Below are positions 26,669 to 38,068 of a stretch of DNA of 64,000 nt, piece after piece. Every line of letters starts with the position of its first letter. Position 1 is the first letter of the stretch. The notes beneath the pieces are model-generated. The model was given only the letters and a program-made list of their open reading frames with translations. It was not told the origin of the DNA and did not search any database. The DNA is from Warburgia ugandensis (Eukaryota; Streptophyta; Magnoliopsida; Canellales; Canellaceae), in the NCBI GenBank assembly GCA_035236585.1, contig CP141132.1:49355880-49419879 (forward strand), read 5' to 3'. The position numbers were made by a program, and so were the translations under genes.

Positions 26669-26671
<3 letters not shown>

Positions 26672-27039
26672 AGGAGAGAATGGCGGTGAGTTTCGGCCCC
26701 TAGTTTCCTCCCTGCATGATAGGTAGTCGAAAGTGGAGCTCCATGGGTCAAGTTCCTCCCTGTTGGACGACGTGTGGCACCCTTTGTTATGAGAGGGTGC
26801 AGTTATAAATTTGGCACCCTCTGTCATTTAGTGATTTTGGAACTTTATGTCTCCAATCTCCGTTTCATGCAGAATTATTTTCATTGGAAACTCTCATCGT
26901 GTATATTCTAATTTTTGAGATTTGGAAGTCTAATTTGGAGCTTTTAGTGAATTTACTAATATGATTTTTGATTTTAGCAAAATTCGATTATGTTCTCCAA
27001 CGTTTAATGAAAACCGTGATAACATGTGGGGTTATTACA

Positions 27040-27880
27040 TTCTGTCCCGTAGAAATATTTCATCCTTGAAATTTCCTTTTATTTTACTACTCAAATAACT
27101 CTAGATGCATTCTATTCATCTCATCCTTGGTTTCCCAGGTAGCCTCCTTAATACAATGATGTTGCCAAAAGACTTTGACCAATGTAATGGTCTTTATTCT
27201 TAACATGTGTTCTTTTTGATTCAAAATCTGGACAGCCTTCTCTTCAAAAGTCAGGTTAGGTTATATCTCTACTGGTACGTGTGTAAGTACATGAGAAAGG
27301 GTCAAGTATGTACTTATGTAACATCGAAACATAAAATACGTCATGAACATCTACAAGATGCGGTGGCAATGCCAATCTATACACCACCAATCCAATTCTT
27401 TCTAAAATTTCAAAAGGACCAATTGAATCGAGGGCTTAATTTCCCTTTAGCACCAAACCTCATAATTCTTTTCTTAAGAGAGACCTTTAAAACACATGAT
27501 CTCCAATTTCAAATTCCAAACATCTCCCCCTTCAGTCTGTGTAACTCTTTTGTAAACTTTGAGTATCTAAAAGTCATTTTCGAATAAGCTTCACTTTCTT
27601 TGTACATTGGCCCACTAATTCAAATTTCATCAATTATCTCCCTCCGACCTCATTCCAACAAGTTGGTGAACAACACTGTCTTCCATATTGTGCTTTGTAC
27701 GATGCCATGACGATGCTAGCATGGAAGCTATTATTGTATGCGAACTCAATGAGGGGAAGGTTCTTGTCCCAATTTCTTTTCCAATCAATTGATTTACTTG
27801 CTTATTTTAGTATCATTGTTGAGGTTTGGGGAGAAAAACCATATCTTTTAACCACTGGTTTTATTTGTAGATTTTAAATA
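27040..27880 (-). pseudogene. Ty3/gypsy integrase C-terminal and chromodomain remnant of element D
   Basis: Minus-strand frames from about 27790 downward read NLPLIEFAYNNSFHASI, then a Y-G-R-x-C-x-S-P-x-x-W-x-E-V-G-like segment, a K-V-K-L-I segment, and finally EEKAVQIL..REHMLR..TLVKVFW..EATWE, the chromodomain-like tail of plant chromoviruses, ending near LTR D. Frame changes and stops show it is dead. Only the end of integrase remains; everything upstream is missing or unreadable beyond 27880. Confidence 0.8.
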
Positions 27881-28309
27881 TTTATCACATTTGAAATATG
27901 TTCAAATGACAAGGTTCCCTCTTGAAGGTTAAGAAGATCATATATCAATGTATGACCTAATGCCTTTTTCTAGAAGATGGCTATTGTCATTTCATGTTTA
28001 GGTTTGACGATTGGACTTTTCAGTTATAGGGATCTTCTACAAATATGATAAATTTGATTATCAATTGATTTCCTTGTCCTCTTTCTTATATTAGCAAATT
28101 AATAAGTGTTTAAGGAGGAGAAGAGATGGATCTCTAGTTTGCTTAATTGTTTATGTTCCATGGTGTGTGTAGTACTTTTAGGATGTTAAAATGGTTTTTT
28201 ATTGTGGGAGTGTAAACTTTTAACTCTCATTTGCTCTCTTGTTAATTTAAGGCCTAGTATTACTTATGTTAATTGCAAATTCAAAACTTTGTGTTACTTA
28301 AAACATATT
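27881..28309. other. Unassigned AT-rich sequence
   Basis: No supported feature; probably the left-over of element D or its insertion site. Confidence 0.4.
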
Positions 28310-28830
28310 GATAATGTTGGGTTCATGTGTTTGCATATTAGCAAGTATATACAAAATTTTAAGATAAGTGAGTTTTACAAATAACCATATAATATTGTGG
28401 ACCCTATATATGTATCTAAAAGTTCACATACTCTCATATCTACAGGGAATTAATCTTACAATAAAAGTGGACCCACAAATAGTTCATTTTGAAGTGAGTT
28501 TGAATATGTGTTACAGGTTTGGGTGTTTGCATACTAGTAGTGTATTTGCAAAATTTTAAGAAAAGTGGTCCCACTTAAAAGCTAGCTGACATCTAAATAC
28601 TAGTTCATGTGTTAGCATATTTGTGGGGTATATGCAAAATTTTATGAAAATATGGCCCTAGAAGCCACTATGGAATAAAAGTGGAACCTCCACATGAATG
28701 TATGGGTTCACATACTCTCACATTTAGAAGGTAATTGCAATTTTAAATAAAAGTAGGAGATAAATAATTTAGAAGTATAACATATATATGTTCTCATATT
28801 GGTGGTGTACAAGAAAAAAAAATAGTTTGA
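28310..28830 (+). repeat. Degenerate direct-repeat array of two alternating motifs
   Basis: Motif 1, GTTTGCATAYTAGYARGTAT followed by GCAAAATTTTAAGAAAAGTG, recurs near 28330, 28525 and 28605. Motif 2, GTTCACATACTCTCAYAT followed by ACAATAAAAGTGGACC-like sequence, recurs near 28421 and 28709. Copies are imperfect. No coding potential. The type of repeat is unknown. Confidence 0.7.
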
Positions 28831-29258
28831 TATTAGGTGATAGTGTGAGTTCTATCAAAAGTGGGGCCCACATAGCTTTTTATAGGTACATTGTGTGCTA
28901 TTAATAATAGGCATTAGTCATATTTTGATATTTTCTCATAGCCTTTTTAGGTACATTGCATTCTCAAATTCCAAACTCTACATCCTTCTCATTCTCTAAA
29001 TTCCAAATTCTACATTTTCACTCAAATTCTGAATTTGAGTCAAATTCCAAACTTTGTAGTCCCAATAATTGAAATAGATTGGTTTTCAAGAGCATGTGTA
29101 AAAATGGCCATTTGAATTCCATTTGAATTCTCTTTTTAAAGCTTGAAATCATAAGTTCTTGAAACAGGAGTCATCTCCTTTCAATGTTGGACCCACATTT
29201 TCTTTCTCTCATCTACATCCACCCTGACCACCACATCTCCCTTCTCAATATGGGACCC
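28831..29258. other. Unassigned sequence left of solo LTR B
   Basis: Contains many CAAATTCCAAA and ATTCCAAATTCTACA phrases (28960-29060), a local degenerate repeat. The sequences on both sides of B (…TGGGACCC and GACCCACAC…) join without a break once B is removed. Confidence 0.5.
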
Positions 29259-29662
29259 TGTGAAGACCCGGGTTTTTGTAACACGTTTTGTAATGTATTT
29301 TGAAAGGCAGGGCCCTTATAATGTAAAAAAATTTCGCAAAACAAAGCAGCGGAAATTCTTTTCTTTAGAACTTGTTTTGAAAACCCAAGTCACCACTTCA
29401 TACATAACATAAGTACAATTTGTGTACAAAATAAAATTCCATTGAAGGAATATACTTTTATTAAACTCCAGGATCCATCCAGTGGTTCACAGTATAGCCA
29501 AATCTAGTACAATACTTGTCCAAATTACATAATCCAAAACTAAAGCTCACCATACAATAAAACTCTCAACAAAGCAAAATACATGTCTTCAAGGGTATAC
29601 CTTGAAGATTATTCTCTTCAAGTCTTCTATCGTCTTTAACTCCTAACTCTCCTTCCCTGTAT

Positions 29663-29693
29663 CTGAGATATTGCAACATTTACAATATCTCAG
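29663..29693 (-). other. Perfect 11-bp-stem hairpin in LTR B
   Basis: CTGAGATATTG (29663-29673) and CAATATCTCAG (29683-29693) are exact reverse complements around a 9-nt loop, about 400 bp inside the LTR 3' end, the same place as in LTR C. Confidence 0.85.
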
Positions 29694-31079
29694 CAAACAA
29701 TGCTTGGTAGGGGATTCAAGAAGCATAATAATTGACAATGTAATTCCAATACTTCATAATCCCATTATCCCTAAAAATATTCATGTCTCCACTCTTTACT
29801 TTGTAAGTTATGCACATCCATATACGTACATACTATACATGGGTAAATTAGTTAAATTTATGAAAGTAGTCAAATATCATTCCCAACTAAGCTGATCAAT
29901 TCTCTCTATTATGAGAATTTAGTATTTCAGCTAATCTTACACTGAGAATTTCCCTTCTTGGGAAATATTGGTAATATACAATTACCTAGCATTTCATTAT
30001 GCTGAGACATAAGGCATTTCACTATGCTTATTCTCATATGCATCATAGTGCAAAATAATCAAAAGGGCTACCATGCTGCAGTCTGATCTGTACTAGCTTG
30101 CTCGGATAACTGCCCTATTAACCACTGATACCACGGTGGAAAATATTATGTCACTGCCCATATGGGGGGACATGACTTTCACAGTGGTGGCCTTCCCATA
30201 ATTGCTCCCACCCAACTTTTAGCCTCTCATAGGGCAAGGTATCATCATATTATCAAATTTCAAGGAGCGGGTAACCAAACCCTTATAACTCCTCTGGCAT
30301 AGCATCCCCCTAGGCTTATGCCTATTAAAACAAACTCACACGCCTCCAAGCTGGTATGTAAAATAGATTTCATCTATATATATATCAGACCATCTGTCTG
30401 TTTACTTAGGGCTGAAATATTTTCTAGTTCCCTATTCACTTATAGCCTAGTCCTTAACCATCTTATATGTGTTTGGTTGGATCATAAGGTTTTCAAGGGA
30501 TTTAATACAAGTATTAACAATACTCTTGTCAACATAAAGTCATGAGTTAAATCATGTATATCCCATGTAAATGCATTCATCAAATCCTCCTACCTTTAAG
30601 GAGTGATCTCTTTTCCCAAATCTTCCATGATCCTGACTGATGTATGTAATTTGTACATCCATACATATTCTCAATATATAAATTTTGAACAATCCTATTG
30701 ATCACTAGATCTGATGTTTAGAATGATCTTTAGATCATTCATATCTAAGTATTTTTCTATCTCTAAGTCTTAGTGTGTCCATCTCCTTAATCTTTCATAG
30801 ATCCATTGATTGACAATCTACACATGTTGATAAAGATCAAGGTCCTAGATCTTCTATCATCTAGTTCTTCTTTGATCTAAGTTCAGTTATTGGATCATCC
30901 CTAAGGAGGATGATCTTAGTTTTCTTCCTTGAATCATCTTTAATCAAGGGTTTGGATTATCTAATTTAATGAACTAGAACAAGCATACTAATAAACATGC
31001 ATACTAAGTACAATATAATATTCTTATTCATATTGTTCTTGATCATCCAAGATATAATGGATCTTGTTTGATCATCCTT

Positions 31080-31690
31080 ATCTTACTTACAGTTTTTATT
31101 AGGGTGAGGTAATTTACTAACTTTCTATGCTCTTATTATTATTATTATTTAACTAGTTAATGTTTTGCTAGTTGAAGGTAACTTATTTAAGCCTAAGTCT
31201 AGATTGCTCATCTTATTTCCAATTGGCTAAGGCTTACTAGCTGAATGGGTGAACACAAAGTGGTTACTTCAATCCTCATGTAAGGAGGCGTTTGGACCTC
31301 ATAAATGTCAATGGAAGGTAGGGGAAGAGCGTAGCTCTATTAGATAACCCCCTTAACCACTATGTTCCACATTCACTAGAGTGACCATAGCTCAATCCTT
31401 CATAAGGTTCTTATAAGCATGTTGACCCTAAGTACTCTTTGTAATTGATTTTAATTAGGTCCATGAATATTTACAATGTCATTCATGGGGTTTGTTATTA
31501 TCATAGTTTGGGCTAAGGATTTGATAATCCCTATATTGTCCTACTAACTATAGCCCTTACTAATTAAGTCCAAAGTACTCCATTCTTATTTGTGTCATGA
31601 AACTCTGCTTTCTCATTAAAGTACATTTTGGTGTTTTATGCTCTTTATCTCATAACAAGTAGATCTACTAATAAAATTTGACAACAATTA
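31080..31690 (-). mobile_element. Fragment homologous to the LARD interior (19.44-20.11 kb), inside LTR B
   Basis: The stretch AAAGTGGTTACTTCAATCC with TCATGTAAGGAGGCGTTTGG and GACCTCATAAATGTCAATGG (31257-31315) is a close reverse-complement match of 19900-20010. Matches continue on both sides: TAGATTGCTCATCTTATT at 31200 against about 20055, and GGGCTAAGGATTTGATAAT at 31511 against about 19660. The ends of the insertion were not resolved, and no TSD was found. Confidence 0.75.
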
Positions 31691-33065
31691 AATCATAAAC
31701 TTTAAAGCATGGTTCCAATATAAATTTAACAAACATTTATACTAACATGCTCCTTATGAATGTAACTTAACTTAATGGAATAAAACTATACTTAAACTAG
31801 CATGATCTTAAGTTACAATAGCATGAAATCATACTAACTTGGTCCTAAGTTACACTTGCATAAAATCACACTATCATGCCCTAGGATAATTAAATCTAGC
31901 AACCTATGATAACAATCTAATCACATGTAATGCTAAAGTCTAAAAGTTACACTATCATGATTTATAACATAAATCATATTTAAAATAATATTTTTAATTA
32001 ATAGAAAATGAAACTAATTATATTAACATTTTTAGAAACCTTCACTTATGATCCAACCATTAGATCTTATATCTTTTTCTTTGATTAAGGGTATTAGTTC
32101 TATTTAGGGAGTTTTCTTTATTAAGGTCCAAAGATCATATTGATCTATTTTTGTCATAATCCATCCATGATTTCCTTGGATTTCATCATATCAACATCCA
32201 TTCCATCCATCTCAAGGATCTGATCACACTTGATCTTATTGATCAAGTGAGTCCCTTTCTAATTTTTTAGGGTTTTTCTACCATAGTGGGTAAATCCCTT
32301 AATATCTCTTAGATCTGTCCAAATAAACCATTTATATAACTTCATTCCAATATTTTATCATTATTAAAACATATCTCCAAGATCTGATCATCCCAGATCT
32401 TGAAGATCTTGGCAAGTGGAATCTTGTTTCTTTAATACAAAAAGTTTTACTACATAATTTCTGGATTTTATCCTTTCATCAGAAAATAGAGGTTCCAAGC
32501 TTTCCATAACTTATTTTTTATATCTTAATTTGGAGTTCAGATGGCTCCGGAATTAGATCTAGAAGTTCATAGTCATTCCTAGGGCCTAGATTTGATCTAG
32601 GCCCAAGGAATGGACGGCCCCAATTTTTTGGGCAAAAATGAGCTGGGCGGAATTGTAATGACCCCAATTTTTGTAATATTAAAATCCCATAAAAAGTTCA
32701 GTTTTAAAGATAAGGGCATTTTGGTCATTTCACTAGTTGCCTTGACTAAACCCAAAAACTTGGTCCTAAAAATGGTTCCATTAGATGCGTCTTGGAAAAA
32801 GGAATCCAACGAGATCAAAATCACCCAAAACGGAGTTAAAATGAGCAAGTTATGGCCCTTTGAAGTTCAGGGGCAAAACTATAAATTTTACAAAAACGAC
32901 TTAACCTGAAAAACACAGGGGCCCGTTTTGATACGGGCACCCCGTCGTCTTCAACCTCCTAGAGAGTTCTAGAACGGAGGTGATTGGAGGAGAAATCACC
33001 GCCATTCTGGAGGTTTCTCCACCGCCATTCAAAGGCGGTGAGAGCCCCCTCCAGAACCCTCTCTT

Positions 33066-33083
33066 AGCTCTATAAATAGAGCT
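33066..33083 (+). promoter_or_regulatory. TATA box centred in an 18-bp palindrome (LTR C promoter)
   Basis: AGCTCTAT AA ATAGAGCT is a perfect inverted repeat that contains TATAAATA (33071-33078). It lies about 410 bp into the LTR, upstream of a purine-rich presumed leader, so it is the likely U3 promoter. The promoter role is inferred from the TATA sequence and position. Confidence 0.7.
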
Positions 33084-34649
33084 CTTGGGTGCCTCTAATG
33101 GCAGCCCAAAATGTTGAAGAAAACCAGTCATGAAGCAGTGACCTAGAGGGGAAAACAAGGAGAAAAACCCAGTAAGGAGCCAGGTACGTCCGTGATCGCT
33201 TAAAACCCATCTCCCCCATAGTTCCAAGGTCAATTTCCCTAAGTTTTTGCATGAAAAACCATGCAAAACGGAGCCCAGGAGAGCCACCAAGGACCCAGGG
33301 ACGTTCCCTGGGCCACACTGGTTCGACAGGGGTCGAACCAGGGTGTCCTGAGGATGCCCCAATCCCCCAGATGAGGGAACGTTCCATGTCGTCTCCGTTT
33401 GAAAAACCAAACGGGCGCGTCGGACGCGCCCGCTAAAGAGGAAAACGGGCGGAGAGTACCGCGCGTCTCCAGACGAGCCCGCTGAGGCGCACGCCGCAGA
33501 CGCACAGCGCGTTGTCTTTTGGTTACTTAAGGAAGCTGGGCGCACGTCGCAGACGCGCAGCGCCCTAGCATTCTGTCTTTTTGTCTTTAAGACTCTATGT
33601 ACATACGACACTAAAACGCTTATAACTTGAGATCTAGAGCTCCGATTGAGGCGCCGCAAAAGGCGTTGTGTCTGTGTCGACGACGCGGACACATCCAAAC
33701 TATAAAATCCCTAATCAAAGCCTAATCAAAGGTGGGTATGACCCTTAGAATAGGATGGTGGCGCGTGGCCACTAGAATGTTGGGAAACTGAGGATACCAA
33801 GGCCCAATTAGGACCTTAGGACACCCATAGGCATAGGGATGGACCCCTAATGCCTAAGTAAAAAGACCAATTACTTTAAAACCTATAAAAGATAGGTCAA
33901 ACTAACCTTGATTCCCCAAACCATGATCAGGAGCGTCCGAGGACAAAAGGGTTAGTGCAACCTAGACAGGTAAGTGCTCTATCACTATTAGATTCTTTTA
34001 AAAGAACTATTATTATTTTGAGAACATATGTTTTAAATATATGACTTATTTAGCATGACTTATTTCAGCATGCATGTGATAAATGCTTTGTACATAGACA
34101 TGTTTTGTAAAGGATTGCATATACATTATGCACATATGTGTTTTGCAAACAATTGTATACATTGCATGATTTAAGTACTTGCAAAGACTGCATGTCCTTG
34201 AGGGTTGCCAAAAGACGCTGGAGTGCCGAGGGCCAGGCAGTTGTGAGGGACCCAAAGAGGACAAGTTTTAACAAGAGGTTTTGGCTTATTTAACCTTATG
34301 TGATTTGGACAAGTAAGCCCGTGGGTGCTATGCCGAGGGGTCTGGGTTGGCCACCCAGCCTCTACCACTAATAAGTGGATGGGTACCACGCCAAAAAAGA
34401 GGCAAGTCCCTACGTCGACTGCATGTGGTACAGGGGGCTACCACTAGTGTCATAGGCCCCGTGGAGGCTATGACCGAGTGTCCTCAGGTACCCGGGGACT
34501 ACACGGCGAGGAGGTTGTGGGCATAGTGGACCTTATGGTTTGATGATTTATGTGCATTTCATATAACATGATATGAGGTTGGTCGACCATACTATACTAA
34601 AGATCCATGAGTTGGACTCCATGAAGCATTTATTGCATATCATGATATC

Positions 34650-34669
34650 ATATATATATATATATATAT
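34650..34669. repeat. Short (AT)10 microsatellite
   Basis: Twenty bases of alternating AT inside LTR C. Confidence 0.9.
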
Positions 34670-34841
34670 GATACTTTCAATTTTGGATTATGTGATCTTT
34701 TAAGTCATGAGTATTTCAGTTTGATCATGGATTCTTATACTGATATTGAACTCGAGTATTCAAACATACACATGTTTTGAATGAGCATATGATTTAAAAA
34801 CATCTCATGCATTTATAAAACTAGTAGTGATAGGCTCCTAC

Positions 34842-34860
34842 TGAGTATATTATATACTCA
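34842..34860 (+). other. Terminal-region palindrome in LTR C
   Basis: TGAGTATAT and ATATACTCA flank a single central T. It lies about 350 bp before the LTR end. It is the third member of the CTGAG-type hairpins also present in LTRs A and B. Confidence 0.85.
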
Positions 34861-36796
34861 CCCAATCCTCAACATTTTTCAGATACAAAATAAATACTTA
34901 AGGGCAAGGAACGTTTGTACTAGGAGACACAGACTAAGTACAAGTAAGTAAACCCCTATCTTATCTTTCAATGATACTTGATTGTAGTTACTCTCTAATA
35001 GCTGGGGCTGTGACTAACACTTTCTTGGGAATAATATTGATTTAAAATTTGCCATGGCTAAATAAATTTGAGAATGTGTTTGAACACTCGGGGTTTTTAT
35101 GAAAGGTTGTTTTCCAAATGAGAAAGATTTTCATGCATTTCATATTTATAAAACAAGAGATCTCGCCTTTTTTTTATCAAAATTGCATCATATAAAAACC
35201 CGGGCCGTGACAGGAATGCTCCCACTTGTCGGGCATGTTCGTTGTGAAGTCAATAATGAAGCTCCCTCCAGGGACATCCCCCGACGTGCGCAGAACGCTC
35301 GTTGTCGCGCGCCTGTAACTAGGACGCAAGGTGGGCGTGTCCACTCGTCCTTTTTACGGAAGCGCCGTCGTCCCACTTGGGACGATGTCCCCAGGCGCAG
35401 CATGAGCATAAAATGCTTTGCGTGCTACGGTTTTTGCGCTTTCCGCTACGTCACGCATGTGTCCTAGGCCCCGTTCAATCAGGAGATCGGACAATCCATT
35501 CTGGACCGTCCAATCAATCCTCTATCAATTGAGGGCCCAAAACGTATCTGATCTTTGTTAAAATTCTACCATAGGGGTTTTGGACCCTTCTGGATCGATT
35601 GGTACAGTCGGAATTTTCATTTGAGCACTCCATCGTCATGAATTAAAGGTTCTGTGGTTTACCTTATTTTTACCTTTTTATTACCAAAATGCAATTACAG
35701 TAAAATAAAATTTTCATAAACTAGTAGTAAACATGTCCAAGAAGCATTTCCACCTACCTGATTGGAGAAAAAATTATTGGTTATATATCCAATTTAAAAG
35801 AAATACCATTTTGATGAAGATATGGCCCAAGATCTACCTTTCTTGCGATTGCCATTGTTTGAACCATTGGATCTTGAAATTTCTTTGGGTGTTTTGTAGC
35901 TAAGGTATGGTGGGAAGTTTTGGACGGTGGAATTGGTGATATTAAATCTAGAACAGAGTACCTAATTGATTTTAGGTCTCTTGTTCCAATATAAAAAGAA
36001 AAAGAAATTGAAAAGAGAGAGATCTCTTGGGATTTTTTTGGGTTTTTGGAGAGGGATCTAGGTCTAATTTTTTAGGGAGAGTGAAAATAATTTTGTGGGA
36101 ATTTTAGGAGTATTTTTGGAGGATTTTTGGGGTTGTATTTATAGGCATTTTGGTCTTCTTTCATGATGATATGCATTAATGATCGTTAATTTTTTATTAT
36201 TAAATAAGCATTGGATTCTCCCATTCTCCACCTACTTTCCCAAGACCAGCTGGTATGGTTGGACCCATGATTTCACGTGGGCTGGCCATAGGATTCGTTT
36301 TTGGGTCCCTTGTGGGCCCCACATGGTGTAAAAAGACCATTTTGTCCTTTATATATAAAAAATTAGGATTTATTCCCATGATCTTGGAATTGAGCGTACT
36401 TAGTGGCGTTGGATTCGTATTTCTCAGTACATTCTAAATTTTGATGTTTCAGATTTTGATTTTTGGGCAAAATTACTATTTTACCCTTTTGTCCAAGAAA
36501 TGAAAAAAATAAGGATTTTTTATCCTAATTCAGAATTTGTCGTGCTTACAGTCATTCTGAAGGGTTTGCTAAGTTTAATTTCAATTGTACATGTCTTATT
36601 CTTTGATTATACTTTTATAAGAAGTATATTCTAAATAACCCTAATATTTCAACCCGAAATTTCTGAAACTCAAACTTTATTGATTTTCTCAATCAATTAC
36701 AAAATTGGAGTTATTACAGACCCACACAACAATCTCCACTTTCACCTATCTTTTTCAATTTGGGACCCATGTGAGTTTTATAGTGGGAACCCCACT

Positions 36797-36799
<3 letters not shown>

Positions 36800-36865
<66 letters not shown>
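36800..36865. repeat. (TC)33 microsatellite
   Basis: 66 bp of TC dinucleotides just right of solo LTR B, outside the LTR. Confidence 0.97.
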
Positions 36866-36868
<3 letters not shown>

Positions 36869-37699
36869 ACTACATCCACTTCATCCTCTCTATTTTTTAA
36901 CATGGGACCCTTCTTGAGTTGTATAGTGAGACAAGTATAATGCAAATAGGTGTTTTTGTGGGACCAATATGAGGTTTTAGTGAGACCTTCAATGCTGTTT
37001 GAAGATGGCCCTACGCGTTAACAATATTTAATATAAAAATACTAACATGATAGTATCATAATAGTTCCTTTGTAGTCCTAAGTTCTCAAATTGAGAACTT
37101 CTCAATAAGTGAGAAAACATAAAAACATATGAACCCAAACTTCTCAATAAGTCTTTTCTTTTTCAATGGTAGATGCACATACATGCACAGTCTCAAATCC
37201 TAGTGAACCGAATTTATAAGTTTTGAGTTCTTATAATAGCCAAACTCTATGACCACCTAAGTAATTTTATCAGATGAAAATATGCATGTCTTAAAAGTTA
37301 AAGGAAATGATGCTCACATGCTCTATTCCAACTAATGCCTGATTCTCATTCGAGCTTTTATAGTATTTTCACGGCATGGCTCCACCTTTTTGATAATTGA
37401 ACCATTCATAATAGTTGCATTCCCATTGATTATCGTTGTCTCCGAAATTACCTTGTTTGGATGATCCTATCATTTTCTTTTGGAGTTATTTTGAATCCTA
37501 AAATGATTGACAACAAAATTGAGGACAATCTTCAAATTACGTGACAGATAAGTTGACTAGTTTAGATTCTTAAAATAGAAGCAATATTTGGCTTGGCTTC
37601 TTAATGTGACACGTGTCCCTTAAATCATAGCTGAATGTTAACAGAGTTAAATAAAATTAACTATGCTGTTAGGTTAAGGAGACAAGCTGCTCGTTCATA
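36866..37699. other. Unassigned intergenic sequence upstream of the TCX-like gene
   Basis: No terminal repeats or coding similarity recognised. Confidence 0.4.
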
Positions 37700-38054
37700 A
37701 CGCTCCTAATTTTCATTAGCATAAAAGGCCAACCCAAATATCATTTATCTTATATAATTGTTGGCTTCACTTGTGCATTGAATCAACAAGGTAGTATTGT
37801 TTGTTCCCGCATGCGAATGCGTATTTTCGTATATCATAGTCGCCCACGGTTCTGGTATATACGCTTTTGTATTCCCGCCCACTCTCGCAATTTAAGAGCA
37901 GAGCCCTTGCCCTCTCGCTCTCTGTCTCTGTGAAAAAAACGAGAAAAAAAAAAAAATGCTACTCATTTTCTTATCATCATCGTTTAGGAGAAAGTGATAC
38001 AGTGAACGATGCATACTCGGCATTCTAGGGCTAGAATTAAGTTTTTCTCCAACC
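37700..38054 (+). promoter_or_regulatory. Probable core promoter and 5' leader of the TCX-like gene
   Basis: A TATA-like TTATATAATTG lies near 37751-37761. Further on, a pyrimidine-rich stretch GCCCTTGCCCTCTCGCTCTC (37904-37923) followed by an A-tract resembles plant 5' leaders. The transcription start is not determinable by eye. Two upstream ATGs lie in the leader. Confidence 0.45.
37956..37997 (+). CDS. Upstream ORF 1 in the leader, 13 codons
   Basis: ATG at 37956 directly after a run of A, stop TGA at 37995-37997. It ends 57 bases before the main start. Translation is inferred only from position. Confidence 0.4.
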   Translation: MLLIFLSSSFRRK

Positions 38055-38068
38055 ATGGATTCTCCTGA
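38009..38068 (+). CDS. Upstream ORF 2, overlapping the main start out of frame
   Basis: ATG at 38009, stop TGA at 38066-38068, so it terminates 11 bases inside the main coding sequence in another frame. If the mRNA starts upstream of 38009, ribosomes using it would bypass the main ATG, a usual means of limiting translation. Confidence 0.4.
   Translation: MHTRHSRARIKFFSNHGFS

Larger units (their letters stand above)
14158..27039 (-). mobile_element. Long minus-strand Ty3/gypsy LTR (D), split by a 9.8-kb element
   Basis: On the plus strand it starts TGTGACTATTTGGG and ends GGGGTTATTACA, i.e. TG..CA. The two halves are 14158-16206 and 25981-27039, about 3.1 kb net. The left half is collinear with LTR B: the GGTGGCCTTCCCAT segment at about 15263 matches 30183. 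The right half carries the GA-rich leader. A purine tract (minus GGGACAGAA, plus 27040-27048) adjoins its start, followed by integrase-derived sequence, so it is the 3' LTR of the element whose pol remnant is at 27040-27880. Unusually, a PBS-like motif lies at its other end. Tekay/Del affiliation is inferred from LTR length, related LTRs and the tRNA-Met PBS. Confidence 0.75.
32654..35212 (+). mobile_element. Solo LTR C, 2559 bp, nested in LTR B
   Basis: TGTAATGACC to GGGCCGTGACA, flanked by GGAAT at 32649-32653 and 35213-35217, a perfect 5-bp TSD. It contains a CpG-rich 5' third (about 32900-33700), a TATA palindrome at 33066-33083, a GC-rich box at 34321-34520, a short AT microsatellite, and a terminal hairpin at 34842-34860. 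No interior sequence. Tekay/Del-like by similarity to A, B and D. The survival of many CG dinucleotides and the intact TSD suggest it is younger than its surroundings. Confidence 0.95.
29259..36718 (-). mobile_element. Solo LTR B (minus strand) with nested insertions
   Basis: Plus strand starts TGTGAAGACCCGGG and ends GGAGTTATTACA; on the minus strand it therefore reads TGTAATAACTCC to CTTCACA. Flanked by GACCC at 29254-29258 and 36719-36723, a perfect 5-bp TSD. No interior domain is attached, so this is a solo LTR left by LTR-LTR recombination. It contains solo LTR C (32654-35212) and a fragment related to the LARD interior near 31080-31690. Without C and its TSD it is about 4.9 kb, so its own LTR length is less than that. 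Related to LTRs A, C and D. Confidence 0.92.

Noticed and set aside
26447-26827. 126-codon minus-strand frame with Leu-Ser repeats
   Set aside because: Microsatellite artefact within LTR D.
32901-33698. 265-codon minus-strand open frame in LTR C
   Set aside because: It lies wholly inside a solo LTR bounded by a TSD, runs against the LTR promoter, is built from CG-rich sequence where stops are rare, and resembles no family.
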